Assembly (NCBI GenBank): GCA_030054095.1
Contig: JASGCO010000007.1
Coordinates: forward strand, 1-64,000
Direction: 5' to 3'
DNA from: Sediminibacterium sp.
GTDB taxonomy: Bacteria > Bacteroidota > Bacteroidia > B-17B0 > Aurantibacillaceae
Length of the DNA stretch: 64,000 nt
In this document: positions 52,437 to 64,000 of the stretch, in pieces
Layout: every line of letters starts with the position of its first letter
How positions within the stretch are numbered: the first letter of the stretch is position 1
Notes under the pieces: model-generated
What the model saw: the letters and a program-made list of their open reading frames with translations, nothing else
What the model was told of the DNA's origin: nothing
Databases searched by the model: none
Translations under genes and position numbers: made by a program

Positions 52437-55400
52437 ATGAAATCAAAAACTCCCTTTATTGTTTTTCTCATTTTTTTTACTATTTATTCAACTCTCGTCT
52501 TAGGCCAAGGGCCTAACTGCCCTAATAACATTGTTTATATCCATTCTGGTAATCAAATTCTGGCCCAGCCTGTACCAAGTGGTTCAGGGCCTCAAACCAC
52601 TGTTTTAAGCAATTTACCTGCTGGTTCGGGAGGTTTGGCGGTGGGACCTAATTTTGCCGGGATAGGCCCTAATCCAACTTATTGGACAACTGCCGGAGGA
52701 ACCTATTGGTATTATAATGGGGCTACATGGACCAATACCGGACATTCTACAGGTAATGGTGCCGCAGTGAATCTTGGTGGCGGTGGAAATTTTATTTACA
52801 ATCTGGTTGGTGGAACAGGGCAGGTGTACGTTTATAATGGCACCGGTAATGGAACACTTTTATTTACCATCCCTACCTTTAACGGCGGCGGACCTTACGA
52901 CATTGTTTGCGATTCAAACGGTAACATTTATATACTGAATACAACTAATCCTAATCAGGGGCTTTATATTTACAGCCCTACCGGTCAGTTACTGTGTCAG
53001 TACAGTTTATCCGGTTATCCATCCACAGGTGCCGGAGGGGGGTTCGCCATTGTAAATAATGTGGTGTATGCTCATAATGGGACGTTTTATGCCGGAAACA
53101 TTTTACCGGGGAGTACTAATATCAATTTTACTGTGCAGCCTGGAATCACTTCTCCTTCCGATTTTGCCAGTTGTCCTATTCCCCTCACTTTGCCAGCCAC
53201 AATCATGGCGCCCAATGGAGGCACGCTAAATTGTAGTACCAGCTCTTTAAATTTGGTGGTTACCTCTACCTTATCTCCCTTAACCTACACCTGGACAGGC
53301 CCCGGTATTGTTTCTGGAACCAATAGCGCTACGCTTACCGTTAATCAACCTGGAGTGTATACCGCTTCTGTAACGCAAACAGGTTGTCCCCCAAAACGTA
53401 CAACATTAACCTTTACTGTTACCGGTAACGCGGGAGGTTTAAACCCAATAGTTGTTTCGAGTAACAGCTTAAGTTGTTTAAATCCAACAGCAGCATTGTC
53501 TGTTTCACCCAACTCAATGACGAATTCTATTGTATGGAGTGGCCCGGGCATTGTTTCCGGTGCCGGAACACCTACAATTGTTGCTAATGTGGCCGGACTT
53601 TATACTGTTTCAATAACCAATACGGTTAATGCCTGTGTGGGTTCAACTACTTTCAGTCTGGGAACAACCAGTGTGTTAACAACCCCTACTATTACGGCAA
53701 CAAACAGCCTTACCTGTTTAACCCCATCGGCACAATTATCTGTTATTCCAGCTTCCGCCACCAATATAGCCACCTGGTCGGGACCAGGCATTGTATCAGG
53801 TAATGGAAGCTATTCCGTTCTTGTAAATGCTCCCGGAAGTTATTCGGTTGTTATTTCTAATTCGGTAAATACTTGCACTGGTAGTGCAACATTTAACCTT
53901 TTATCAGGAATTGCGCCGCTGACCTTAACGGTATCACCCAATGTCAGTAAATGTGCCAATACACCGGCTGTTAATTTAACCGCGCAGGGTGCAGCTGGTT
54001 ACAACTGGTCTCCTTCATCCAGTTTAAGCGCAACAAATGGTAGTGTGGTTTCTTCTAACCCACTAACTACAACCAATTACACAGTTATTGGAACAACAGG
54101 TGTATGTACCGGAACAGGCTTTGTGACGGTAAGTGTAACCCCTGTGCCTACTTTGGCTATAGCTGCTTCGATGAACACTTTATGTGCTTTGTCATCTAAT
54201 AACTCGCCGGTAACGGCAACCTTAACCGCCAGCGGTGCCAGTTCTTACACCTGGTCTTCTGTTTTTGGAAATGGATTTAATCAGGTTATGATATGTACCA
54301 CTCCTGCGGCACCAATGAATACCCCTGGACCAAAAACGGTAACGCTTATTGGTGCAAACGGAGCATGTTCTTCGACCATCACAACGGTTATTAATGTAAT
54401 CCCTAATCCGGTAGTTACCATAACTCCTCCAACCCCCAGTATTTGTTTGGGTGCATCCATCAATCTTAATGCCAATGGCGCCACTTCTTATCAATGGAGT
54501 CCGGGAAGTGGTCTGTCATCTACTACCGGAGCATCTGTTACCGCAGGTCCGTTAATAAACACGGTTTATTCCGTAGTAGGTACCGCGTTAGGTTGTAGTG
54601 CTTCAAATAGTGCAACACTCTCGGTTGTTCAACCCCCAATAGTTACGGCTGCCGTTTCTTCACCAACAGTATGCGCGGGCGGTAATGTTAATCTCTCCGC
54701 AAACGGTGCTACCAGCTACCTGTGGGTACCTGCAAATAATTTATCAAGTAATACGGGTGGAAATGTAACGGCTAATCCTCCTTCCAGTGCTACCTATACG
54801 GTCATCGGAACAGCCAATACCTGTACGAATCTGGCGGTGGTAAGCGTAAGTGTGATTCAGAATCCGGTTTTAAATGTAATTGCCACCCGTACTCTTTTCT
54901 GTGAAGGATTAAGTTCTGAAATATCTGTAAACGGAGCAAATAGTTATTCGTGGTCGCCGGCGACTTATCTGAACGCTACAACAGGCAATTATGTTGTTGC
55001 TACACCTACAGGACCGGTAAGCTATGTGGTAACTGGTTTTAATGGTATTTGTACCGGAAGCACTACCGTTTCGTTAGATGTGGTGCCTATGCCAGATGTT
55101 ACCTATACGATAAGTCAGAATCAGATTTGTCAGGGTCAAACCGCTTACATTTCGGCAGGCGGGGCTACAAATTTTAACTGGGTGCCTAATGTAGGACTTT
55201 CATCAAACATTGGTAATTATGTTTCGGCAAGCCCTAATACCAGTACTACTTATACGGTATATGGTACTAACTCGGTAGGTAATGTATCTTGTGGCGGATA
55301 CAAAGTGGTTCAACTGAATGTTGTTCCGATTCCTAATGCTGTTATCAGCAACAGTCTGGCTTTATGTCAGGGGCAGTCTGGAGGTATTTCCGTAACAGGC

Positions 55401-56060
55401 GGTGATACATACGAATGGATGCCGGCAGGTAGTGTTTCTAATCCGACAAAGGCTTCTACAAAAGTTACACCAACGGTTACCACTATTTATACAGTGGCGG
55501 TATCTACCCAAAGTTTATGCCCTGTTACCCGTACAGTATTGGTGGTGGTAAATCCTTTACCTAAAGTAAATGCCGGGGCAGATACTACCATAAATCTGGA
55601 TGAACCAATGTTTATTAAAGCAACAGGTACCGGAACACTTACCTGGATTGATGGTGAAGAAATATGGTGTAAAGTTTGTCCAAGTACGCCAATTTATCCT
55701 AAAAACAGCAGTTGCTATACGGTTGAAGCCGAAAACGAATTTGGATGTAAGGTAAGAGATGTAGTGTGTATTGATGTGAGCAAAGAATATGGTTTATATA
55801 TTCCAAACGCTTTTACCCCCAATGGAGAAGGGAATAACGATGTATTTATGGTATATGGCTGGGGCTTACTTTCTGTAAATCTGGAGATATTTGACCGTTG
55901 GGGCACTCTGTTGTTTAGTAGCAATGATCAGGCGACAGGTTGGGATGGCACATTTAAAGGCGTTACAGTAAAAAATGATGTGTACGTTTATAAAGCAACG
56001 GTGAAAGTTCTTTCTGGTAAAACGGTCACTAAAACAGGGCATGTTACAGTTTTGAGATAA
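52437..56060 (+). CDS. Large surface protein with Ig-like repeats and T9SS type B sorting domain
   Basis: The 1207-residue product has a signal peptide (FIVFLIFFTIYSTLVLGQ), an N-terminal propeller-like region (residues 30-240: GGGPYDIVCDSNGNIYIL), and about ten Ig-like repeats of 70-90 residues with the theme CxxxS-LTANGATSYxWSP-LS-TTG--VTA-P. The end is the gliding-motility type B (CHU_C) domain: LYIPNAFTPNGEGNNDVFMV ... IFDRWGTLLFSSND ... TGWDGTFKG. Type B cargo such as SprB usually needs PorP/SprF-like partner proteins; none is adjacent. Likely adhesin or gliding-related surface protein. Confidence 0.9.
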   Translation: MKSKTPFIVFLIFFTIYSTLVLGQGPNCPNNIVYIHSGNQILAQPVPSGSGPQTTVLSNLPAGSGGLAVGPNFAGIGPNPTYWTTAGGTYWYYNGATWTNTGHSTGNGAAVNLGGGGNFIYNLVGGTGQVYVYNGTGNGTLLFTIPTFNGGGPYDIVCDSNGNIYILNTTNPNQGLYIYSPTGQLLCQYSLSGYPSTGAGGGFAIVNNVVYAHNGTFYAGNILPGSTNINFTVQPGITSPSDFASCPIPLTLPATIMAPNGGTLNCSTSSLNLVVTSTLSPLTYTWTGPGIVSGTNSATLTVNQPGVYTASVTQTGCPPKRTTLTFTVTGNAGGLNPIVVSSNSLSCLNPTAALSVSPNSMTNSIVWSGPGIVSGAGTPTIVANVAGLYTVSITNTVNACVGSTTFSLGTTSVLTTPTITATNSLTCLTPSAQLSVIPASATNIATWSGPGIVSGNGSYSVLVNAPGSYSVVISNSVNTCTGSATFNLLSGIAPLTLTVSPNVSKCANTPAVNLTAQGAAGYNWSPSSSLSATNGSVVSSNPLTTTNYTVIGTTGVCTGTGFVTVSVTPVPTLAIAASMNTLCALSSNNSPVTATLTASGASSYTWSSVFGNGFNQVMICTTPAAPMNTPGPKTVTLIGANGACSSTITTVINVIPNPVVTITPPTPSICLGASINLNANGATSYQWSPGSGLSSTTGASVTAGPLINTVYSVVGTALGCSASNSATLSVVQPPIVTAAVSSPTVCAGGNVNLSANGATSYLWVPANNLSSNTGGNVTANPPSSATYTVIGTANTCTNLAVVSVSVIQNPVLNVIATRTLFCEGLSSEISVNGANSYSWSPATYLNATTGNYVVATPTGPVSYVVTGFNGICTGSTTVSLDVVPMPDVTYTISQNQICQGQTAYISAGGATNFNWVPNVGLSSNIGNYVSASPNTSTTYTVYGTNSVGNVSCGGYKVVQLNVVPIPNAVISNSLALCQGQSGGISVTGGDTYEWMPAGSVSNPTKASTKVTPTVTTIYTVAVSTQSLCPVTRTVLVVVNPLPKVNAGADTTINLDEPMFIKATGTGTLTWIDGEEIWCKVCPSTPIYPKNSSCYTVEAENEFGCKVRDVVCIDVSKEYGLYIPNAFTPNGEGNNDVFMVYGWGLLSVNLEIFDRWGTLLFSSNDQATGWDGTFKGVTVKNDVYVYKATVKVLSGKTVTKTGHVTVLR

Positions 56061-56330
56061 TGTCGTTTTTGTGATTTAGTACTTCTCCAAACTATTTCTG
56101 AATTTCTTTAGGAATAGGGTCTGTCTGTTAAGTCTGTATTCAAGGTATAATTCTGAGAATTTCTTTTTTTACTGGTTTTTCTACCAGTTGAGGGTACAGA
56201 ATCTGGCTGTAGAAGTTAAAAGTTAGTAACATAGAAGGCAATAAAGAAAGTTTCCAGATTAAAAAAGACACCTCACACACAAAAAGTTATCAAAAAACTT
56301 TAGTTTATCTGTAAAAAAGTGAAAAAATGT

Positions 56331-56361
56331 TTTGTTGGAAAGAAATAACTTATTACCTTTG
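56331..56361 (+). promoter_or_regulatory. Promoter of the tRNA-tuf operon
   Basis: TTTG at 56331-56334 (-33) and TACCTTTG at 56354-56361 (-7) with 19 bp between them match the Bacteroidota consensus TTTG-N19-TAnnTTTG exactly. They lie about 44 bp before the first tRNA. The rest of the 340-bp gap 56061-56404 shows no gene. Confidence 0.85.
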
Positions 56362-56404
56362 CAATCCCAAAATTTAGGGACGTTCTTTAAAAGTAAGACT
56401 TATT

Positions 56405-56477
56405 GCCGAAGTAGCTCAGCTGGTAGAGCAGCTGATTTGTAATCAGCTGGTCGGGGGTTCGAGTCCCTTCTTCGGCT
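56405..56477 (+). tRNA. tRNA-Thr (TGT)
   Basis: A complete cloverleaf: acceptor GCCGAAG/CTTCGGC, D-arm AGCTCAGCTGGTAGAGC, anticodon loop TTTGTAA (anticodon TGT reading ACA), TpsiC arm GGTTCGAGTCC and discriminator T. CCA is not encoded. Confidence 0.97.
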
Positions 56478-56544
56478 CTGAGAATGGAAAACTTAGGTTG
56501 AAATTTTTTAGCCTAAGTTTTTTTTGCTCCTTTACCGGAGCTGA

Positions 56545-56627
56545 GGGGTAATACCAGAGTGGCCAAATGGGGCAGACTGTAAATCTGCTGTCTTTCGACT
56601 TCGGTGGTTCGAATCCATCTTACCCCA
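56545..56627 (+). tRNA. tRNA-Tyr (GTA)
   Basis: A class II tRNA of 83 nt with acceptor GGGGTAA/TTACCCC, anticodon GTA in CTGTAAA, a long variable arm (GTCTTTCGACTTC region) and discriminator A. Confidence 0.96.
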
Positions 56628-56634
56628 CACATCA

Positions 56635-56710
56635 GCGGAAGTAGCTCAATTGGTAGAGCTCTAGCCTTCCAAGCTAGAGGTTGCGGGTTCGAGACCCGTC
56701 TTCCGCTCCA
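56635..56710 (+). tRNA. tRNA-Gly (TCC), CCA encoded
   Basis: Acceptor GCGGAAG/CTTCCGC, anticodon TCC in loop CTTCCAA, TpsiC arm GGGTTCGAGACCC. The discriminator T is followed by a genomic CCA (56708-56710), unlike the neighbouring tRNAs. Confidence 0.96.
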
Positions 56711-56894
56711 GTTTTGTTGAAAAACAAAAAGTGAGCGATATACCTCCCTTTAGTGATAAAGTGAGACAGGATAGTTGAAATTTGTGTATCACGAAAATAA
56801 ACGCCTGGTAGTCCCTACTAAATTAAGGGACTTTTTGTGTATCTGATCGAGCGTTCTTTAAATGTACTGAAAAGCATTGGTTTTAAAACCAAAA

Positions 56895-56966
<72 letters not shown>

Positions 56967-57085
56967 CTTAAAACCGGGCTTAGCAATGGGTCCGACTAAA
57001 AAAACTGAATTAATAATTGTAAAAAGTTAATTCGAAACATACTTAGGTAACACTAAGAATAAAAACAAGTAAATAAAATAAAACT

Positions 57086-58273
57086 ATGGCAAAAGAAAAA
57101 TTCGACCGTTCCAAACCACACGTAAACATTGGAACTATTGGTCACGTTGACCACGGAAAAACTACCTTAACTGCAGCTATTACTGTAGTATTGGCAGAAA
57201 AAGGTTTATCAGAAGTTCGTGATTTCTCTTCAATCGACAACGCTCCTGAAGAGAAAGAACGTGGTATCACTATCAACACTTCACACGTTGAGTACCAAAC
57301 AGCTAACCGTCACTACGCGCACGTTGACTGTCCAGGTCACGCGGATTACGTAAAAAACATGGTTACGGGTGCTGCTCAGATGGACGGTGCTATCTTAGTA
57401 GTAGCTGCTACTGATGGTCCTATGCCACAAACCCGCGAGCATATCCTTTTGGCACGTCAGGTAGGTGTACCTAAACTGGTTGTGTTTATGAACAAAGTGG
57501 ATATGGTTGAGGATGCTGAATTATTAGAATTAGTAGAAATGGAAATCCGCGAATTATTATCGTTCTACAAATTCGACGGTGACAACACTCCAATCATCAA
57601 AGGATCTGCTTTAGGTGGATTAAATAAAGATGCTAAATGGGTTGATAAAATTATGGAATTAATGGATGCAGTAGATACCTACATTCCATTACCTCCACGT
57701 GATAAAGATAAACCATTCTTGATGCCTGTAGAAGACGTATTTACGATCACTGGTCGTGGTACAGTAGCTACTGGCCGTATCGAAACTGGTGTAATTAACT
57801 CAGCTGATCCGGTTGAAATTATCGGTATGGGCGCAGAGAAATTAAACTCGACTGTAACAGGTGTAGAGATGTTCCGTAAAATCTTAGATTACGGTGAGGC
57901 AGGAGATAACGTAGGTTTATTATTACGTGGTGTTGAGAAAAAAGACATCAAACGTGGTATGGTTATCTGTAAACCAGGTTCGGTAAAACCACACGCTAAA
58001 TTTAAAGCTGAGGTGTATATCCTGAAAAAAGAAGAAGGTGGACGTCACACTCCATTCCAAAACAAATACCGTCCTCAGTTCTACTTCCGTACAACTGACG
58101 TAACCGGAGAAATCACTCTGGAAGCAGGACGTGAAATGGTTATGCCTGGTGACAACGTTACAATCGAAGTAAACTTAATCAATCCGATTGCGATGGATAA
58201 AGGTTTACGTTTCGCTATCCGTGAGGGTGGTCGTACCGTAGGTGCCGGTCAGGTAACTGAAATTTTAGACTAA
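57086..58273 (+). CDS. tuf: Elongation factor Tu
   Basis: The 395-residue GTPase has G1 ([13 protein letters not shown]), G2 ([12 protein letters not shown]), G3 ([12 protein letters not shown]), G4 (NKVDM) and G5 (SALGG) motifs, followed by EF-Tu domains 2 and 3 ([31 protein letters not shown]). It delivers aminoacyl-tRNA to the ribosomal A site. Its codon choice is biased towards highly expressed genes (many GGT, GTA and AAA codons). Lies between tRNA-Thr and tRNA-Trp. Confidence 0.99.
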   Translation: MAKEKFDRSKPHVNIGTIGHVDHGKTTLTAAITVVLAEKGLSEVRDFSSIDNAPEEKERGITINTSHVEYQTANRHYAHVDCPGHADYVKNMVTGAAQMDGAILVVAATDGPMPQTREHILLARQVGVPKLVVFMNKVDMVEDAELLELVEMEIRELLSFYKFDGDNTPIIKGSALGGLNKDAKWVDKIMELMDAVDTYIPLPPRDKDKPFLMPVEDVFTITGRGTVATGRIETGVINSADPVEIIGMGAEKLNSTVTGVEMFRKILDYGEAGDNVGLLLRGVEKKDIKRGMVICKPGSVKPHAKFKAEVYILKKEEGGRHTPFQNKYRPQFYFRTTDVTGEITLEAGREMVMPGDNVTIEVNLINPIAMDKGLRFAIREGGRTVGAGQVTEILD

Positions 58274-58292
58274 GCCATAGTCATAAATATAG

Positions 58293-58327
58293 GCAAAATG
58301 GCGCCTGTAATACGGTTGCCATTTTGC
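58293..58327 (+). terminator. Terminator or processing hairpin after tuf
   Basis: A perfect 10-bp stem GCAAAATGGC/GCCATTTTGC with a 15-nt loop followed by TGTTTTAT, between tuf and tRNA-Trp. It could attenuate transcription into the ribosomal genes. Confidence 0.65.
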
Positions 58328-58382
58328 TGTTTTATAAAAATGGCGCAAAATAAGGCTTGTGCGTAATGGCAAAGCCTGATAA

Positions 58383-58453
58383 ACGGGCATAGTTCAATGG
58401 TAGAATAGCGGTCTCCAAAACCGTTGATGGGAGTTCGAATCTCTCTGCCCGTG
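58383..58453 (+). tRNA. tRNA-Trp (CCA)
   Basis: Acceptor ACGGGCA/TGCCCGT, anticodon CCA in loop CTCCAAA, TpsiC arm GAGTTCGAATCTC, discriminator G. Standard position before secE. Confidence 0.96.
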
Positions 58454-58499
58454 CAAAACCTTAAGGTTAAACGTTTTAACTGGACTAAAAATAGAAACG

Positions 58500-58694
58500 A
58501 TGAGCAAGTTCACGACATATTTAGAGGAAACAAAAACAGAATTGTTAACCAAAGTAAGCTGGCCTACATGGTCTGAACTGCAGGGTAGCGCCATAGTGGT
58601 AATGGTATCTTCAGTGATCATTGCCCTTGTTGTGTTTGCAATGGACTTTGGATTCGACAAATTAATGGAACTACTTTACGGAGCTTTAAAATAA
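58500..58694 (+). CDS. secE: Preprotein translocase subunit SecE
   Basis: The 64-residue protein has the single-helix SecE form: an amphipathic segment with ELLTKVSWPTWSELQGS (the conserved KVxWP motif) followed by one transmembrane helix (AIVVMVSSVIIALVVFAM). It stabilises the SecYEG channel in the inner membrane. Directly upstream of nusG, 13 bp apart. Confidence 0.96.
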   Translation: MSKFTTYLEETKTELLTKVSWPTWSELQGSAIVVMVSSVIIALVVFAMDFGFDKLMELLYGALK

Positions 58695-58707
58695 TTTTTT
58701 AGTACAC

Positions 58708-59277
58708 ATGGCAGACGTTGTAAAAACCGAAACTCCGGGAACCAAAAAGTGGTATGTAGTACGTGCCATCAGTGGTCAGGAGAAAAAGGTAAAGCATTAT
58801 ATAGAAATGGAAGTAATCCGCCTGAAACTGGGCGATTACGTTTCTCAGGTATTAATTCCCACCGAAAAAATTATTCAGATTCGAAATGGCAAGAAAATTG
58901 CCAAAGAAAAATCATTTTATCCCGGTTATGTACTTATTGAAGCAAATTTAACCGGCGAAGTACCCCACGCAATTAAAAACATTACAGGTGTTATCGGCTT
59001 TTTAGGTGAAACCAAAGGCGGAGACCCAGTTCCTATGCGTATTAGTGAAGTAAACCGCATCCTCGGAAAAGTGGATGAGTTAACAGAAAGCGAAGGCACT
59101 GTGGCAGCTAATTACACTGTAGGTGAAAGCGTTAAGGTTATTAACGGTCCATTCAATGGCTTCAATGGTATTATTGAAGAAATTATGGAGGATAAAAAGA
59201 AAATCAAGGTTACAGTTAAAATCTTTGGTCGTAAAACGCCTGTTGAACTGAACTTTGGTGAGGTTGAAAAAGAATAA
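58708..59277 (+). CDS. nusG: Transcription termination/antitermination factor NusG
   Basis: The 189-residue protein has an NGN domain (KKWYVVRAISGQEKKVKHYI; SFYPGYVLIEA; VIGFLGETKGGDPVPM) and a C-terminal KOW domain (VGESVKVINGPFNGFNGIIE). It binds RNA polymerase to control elongation and couples to Rho or ribosomal S10. Confidence 0.97.
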   Translation: MADVVKTETPGTKKWYVVRAISGQEKKVKHYIEMEVIRLKLGDYVSQVLIPTEKIIQIRNGKKIAKEKSFYPGYVLIEANLTGEVPHAIKNITGVIGFLGETKGGDPVPMRISEVNRILGKVDELTESEGTVAANYTVGESVKVINGPFNGFNGIIEEIMEDKKKIKVTVKIFGRKTPVELNFGEVEKE

Positions 59278-59441
59278 ACACATTGCCGGCTAAGGGAAAG
59301 GAAGATGAGTCGCTTTGCTGCTTCCAACTCAAAGTAATCCATATCCGAAAGGACCCCGAACCTACCCGGCGATAAACCAAGACAGCATTATTGATGTGAG
59401 GCTTTAATTCTGTCGGATAACAATAAATATAAACTAATACA

Positions 59442-59879
59442 ATGGCAAAAGAGTTATCAGCAATAGTAAAATTGCAAATTAAAGGTGGAGCTGCTAACCC
59501 ATCGCCTCCTATTGGTCCTGCTTTAGGTGCCAAAGGTGTAAACATTATGGAGTTCTGTAAGCAGTTTAATGCCAGAACCCAGGATTCAGCCGGTAAAGTA
59601 TTACCTGTTTTAATCAATGTTTATACCGATAAGTCGTTTGATTTTGTAATCAAACGTCCGCCTGTAGCTGTACAAATTCTGGAGGTGACCAAAATTAAGG
59701 CCGGATCTGCTACAAGTAACCGTAAAAAGGTTGGTTCCATTTCATGGGATCAAATCCGCAAAATTGCTGAAGATAAAATTGTGGACATGAACTGTTTCAC
59801 TATTGAATCGGCAATGAGCATGGTAGCAGGAACTGCCCGTAGTATGGGGGTTACCGTTTCAGGCGACAAACCTTTTTAA
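59442..59879 (+). CDS. rplK: 50S ribosomal protein L11
   Basis: The 145-residue protein has the L11 N-domain ([20 protein letters not shown]) and the rRNA-binding C-domain ([20 protein letters not shown]). It binds 23S rRNA in the GTPase-associated centre. The 164-bp leader before it is GC-rich and structured (59278-59441) and may carry an L1-type autoregulatory site, which I could not confirm. Confidence 0.98.
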   Translation: MAKELSAIVKLQIKGGAANPSPPIGPALGAKGVNIMEFCKQFNARTQDSAGKVLPVLINVYTDKSFDFVIKRPPVAVQILEVTKIKAGSATSNRKKVGSISWDQIRKIAEDKIVDMNCFTIESAMSMVAGTARSMGVTVSGDKPF

Positions 59880-59941
59880 TTCAATTAAGTAGTAACATAA
59901 ACAAAGCTTATTAAAGGCAACGTTTAACTAAAAAAGAAGCA

Positions 59942-60634
59942 ATGGCTAAAATAGCGAAGAAAAGAAAAGCGGCGATGGCGAAGTATGATGCAACAAAAGC
60001 ATACACTTTAGCAGAAGCCGGGAAAGTGGTAAAAGATATTACCACTACCAAATTCGATGCCTCTGTGGATCTGGCGATCCGTTTAGGAGTTGACCCTCGT
60101 AAAGCTAACCAAATGGTGCGCGGAACCGTTACCCTGCCTCATGGCACAGGTAAAACCATGCGCGTTTTGGCTATCGTAACTCCTGATAAGGAGGCCGAAG
60201 CTAAAGCAGCAGGCGCTGACTATGTGGGCTTAGACGAGTACATCGAAAAAATCAAAGGTGGATGGACGGATGTTGATGTAATCATCACTATGCCATCTGT
60301 AATGGGTAAAGTAGGTGCACTGGGTCGTGTATTAGGTCCCCGCGGATTAATGCCAAACCCTAAAACCGGAACTGTAACTATGGAAGTAGGTAAAGCAGTA
60401 TCCGATTCAAAAGGTGGTAAAATTGATTTTAAAGTTGATAAAGCTGGTATTATCCACGCTGGTATCGGTAAAGTAAGTTTCGATGCTGCTAAATTAGCAG
60501 AAAACGCAACTGAATTACTTAATACGGTTATCAAGTTAAAACCAAGTTCTGCAAAAGGTACTTATGTAAAATCGGTAACCTTAAGCAGCACCATGAGTCC
60601 CGGTATTATCATTGATACCAAATCATTCAACTAA
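59942..60634 (+). CDS. rplA: 50S ribosomal protein L1
   Basis: The 230-residue protein shows the L1 signature ([57 protein letters not shown]). It forms the L1 stalk and in many bacteria represses its own operon by binding the leader mRNA. Confidence 0.98.
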   Translation: MAKIAKKRKAAMAKYDATKAYTLAEAGKVVKDITTTKFDASVDLAIRLGVDPRKANQMVRGTVTLPHGTGKTMRVLAIVTPDKEAEAKAAGADYVGLDEYIEKIKGGWTDVDVIITMPSVMGKVGALGRVLGPRGLMPNPKTGTVTMEVGKAVSDSKGGKIDFKVDKAGIIHAGIGKVSFDAAKLAENATELLNTVIKLKPSSAKGTYVKSVTLSSTMSPGIIIDTKSFN

Positions 60635-60652
60635 TTAAAAACACTGCTATAA

Positions 60653-61156
60653 ATGAATAAAGCTGAAAAAACACAGGTAATAGAGCAGTTAGTGGAAAAA
60701 TTAAACGCTAACAATAAAGTCTATTTAGCAGATTGTTCTTCATTAACCGTTGAAAAAGTAAATGCGTTCCGTAAATTATGCTTCCAAAGTAAAGTATCGG
60801 TTACTGTTGTAAAAAATACGTTGCTTAAAAAAGCATTAGAGAGAGCTAATGACAGTAAAATGGCGGAGTTAATCCCTGCTTTAAAAGGAGAAACCGCTTT
60901 AATGTTTACTGATACATCAAATGTTCCCGCCAAGTTGATTCGTGACTTCCGTAAGAAAGACGCTAAGCCGGCTTTAAAAGCTGCTTACGTTGAAGAAATG
61001 ATCTATATGGGTGATGAGCAACTGAACAATTTAGCTGCACTCAAATCGAAGAACGAATTAATCGGCGACATCATTGGCTTGTTACAATCTCCAATACAAC
61101 GTGTTATTGGTGGTCTGGAAAACAAAACCAAAGATGGAGAAGAAGCTGCCGCTTAA
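60653..61156 (+). CDS. rplJ: 50S ribosomal protein L10
   Basis: The 167-residue protein has the L10 globular domain (VYLADCSSLTVEKVNAFRK; VSVTVVKNTLLKKALERA) and a C-terminal helix for L7/L12 binding (IGDIIGLLQSPIQRVIGGLE). It anchors L7/L12 dimers to the ribosome stalk. Upstream of rplL as usual. Confidence 0.97.
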   Translation: MNKAEKTQVIEQLVEKLNANNKVYLADCSSLTVEKVNAFRKLCFQSKVSVTVVKNTLLKKALERANDSKMAELIPALKGETALMFTDTSNVPAKLIRDFRKKDAKPALKAAYVEEMIYMGDEQLNNLAALKSKNELIGDIIGLLQSPIQRVIGGLENKTKDGEEAAA

Positions 61157-61241
61157 TACGGTTAAAAGAGTAATTAAATACCCGGCCGGGGTTAAAGCGG
61201 TAAATTAATTAATTAAGTAACAAAAATAAAACCATAATAAA

Positions 61242-61613
61242 ATGGCTGACGTAAAATCAATAGCTGAAACATTAGTAGGCTTAACAGTAAAAGAAGTACA
61301 GGACTTAGCTAAAATCTTAAAAGATGACTACGGAATTGAACCGGCTGCTGCTGCAGTAGTTGTTTCTAACGGTGGAGGCGGTGGAGAAGCTGCTGCTGCT
61401 AAAACGTCTTTTGATGTAATCTTAACAGATGCAGGCGCTGCTAAATTAGGCGTTGTAAAAGTAGTGAAAGATTTAGCTGGTCTGGGCTTAAAAGAAGCTA
61501 AAGACTTAGTTGACGCTGCTCCAAAACCAGTAAAAGAAGGTATCAGTAAAGAAGAAGCTGAAGCTATTAAAAAAGCTTTAGAAGAAGCTGGTGCTAAAGT
61601 TGAGGTTAAGTAA
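61242..61613 (+). CDS. rplL: 50S ribosomal protein L7/L12
   Basis: The 123-residue acidic protein has the N-terminal dimerisation helix ([20 protein letters not shown]), an Ala/Gly-rich hinge and the C-terminal domain ([40 protein letters not shown]). It recruits translational GTPases. Confidence 0.98.
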   Translation: MADVKSIAETLVGLTVKEVQDLAKILKDDYGIEPAAAAVVVSNGGGGGEAAAAKTSFDVILTDAGAAKLGVVKVVKDLAGLGLKEAKDLVDAAPKPVKEGISKEEAEAIKKALEEAGAKVEVK

Positions 61614-61631
61614 TTAACCCCTACGATATAA

Positions 61632-61672
61632 TTGGGAAAACGGTCTTTGCTTTGGTAAAGACCTTTTCCCAT
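61632..61672 (+). terminator. rplL-rpoB attenuator hairpin
   Basis: TGGGAAAAcGGTCTTT pairs with AAAGACCTTTTCCCA around an 8-nt loop, ending in ATTTACC without a long T-tract. Its position between rplL and rpoB corresponds to the well-known partial terminator that sets the ribosomal-protein to polymerase ratio. Confidence 0.8.
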
Positions 61673-61751
61673 TTACCATGTTAAAAGGACACCTTGAAAA
61701 GTGGTAAAGAAAGCAGTGTTTTTCAGAGTATTAATTAAACCATAATATACC

Positions 61752-64000
<2,249 letters not shown>

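Overview
The window is a chromosomal segment of a Bacteroidota (Flavobacteriales/Sphingobacteriales-like) bacterium. The evidence is type IX secretion (T9SS) C-terminal sorting domains on at least five proteins (both the 'YPNP' type A and the 'NAFTPNG' type B forms), two TonB receptors with carboxypeptidase-D-like N-terminal domains, a TonB/DUF4249 pair, S46 dipeptidyl peptidase, DUF6249/DUF6326/DUF6567 proteins, promoters of the TAnnTTTG type, and absence of Shine-Dalgarno sequences before most genes. The order and genus cannot be fixed from the sequence.

Layout. 0-3 kb: the end of a Crp/Fnr regulator, two FNR-type boxes and a TonB receptor. 3-7.4 kb: minus-strand secreted proteins, including a glycine-rich T9SS cargo, and an ATP-grasp/SRPBCC pair. 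7.7-10.5 kb: a two-component system whose sensor kinase gene is broken by an exact 136-bp tandem duplication. 10.6-25.5 kb: secreted and cytoplasmic proteases (S46, two S8, one with a separate I9-like inhibitor), thiolase, Ppx/GppA, an NtrC-like regulator without a DNA-binding domain, and an RlmI-type methyltransferase, with a small palindromic (MITE-like) element at 12.8 kb. 25.8-29 kb: serine hydrolase and an ECF sigma/anti-sigma/DUF6249 operon. 29-33 kb: small membrane proteins and two paralogous outer-membrane proteins that share a promoter design with a Crp/Fnr-type palindrome; a second, decayed copy of the Crp/Fnr gene lies beside one of them.

33-43.4 kb is the accessory part. Small, unrelated, co-oriented minus-strand genes (GNAT, DinB, NTF2-like, DUF1801-KOW and others) are each followed, 5-48 bp after the stop codon, by an imperfect inverted repeat. 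Three of these repeats are 131-132 nt long, and the clearest share the same asymmetric ends (AACGGTTTGCAG...CTGTTAtgc). This is the architecture of integron gene cassettes with attC sites, but no integrase is present. A TonB/DUF4249/beta-barrel module interrupts the series, and a 21-bp minisatellite and a GC-rich structured element lie beside it. I regard this array as the most interesting content of the window.

43.5-56 kb: kelch and Ig-like T9SS cargo, an arginase-fold protein that has lost its metal ligands, a lipoprotein built from PEP-synthase parts in reversed order, other lipoproteins and an orphan paaD. 56.3-64 kb: the conserved core tRNA-Thr/Tyr/Gly/Thr - tuf - tRNA-Trp - secE - nusG - rplK - rplA - rplJ - rplL - rpoB, with rpoB starting at TTG and cut by the window end.
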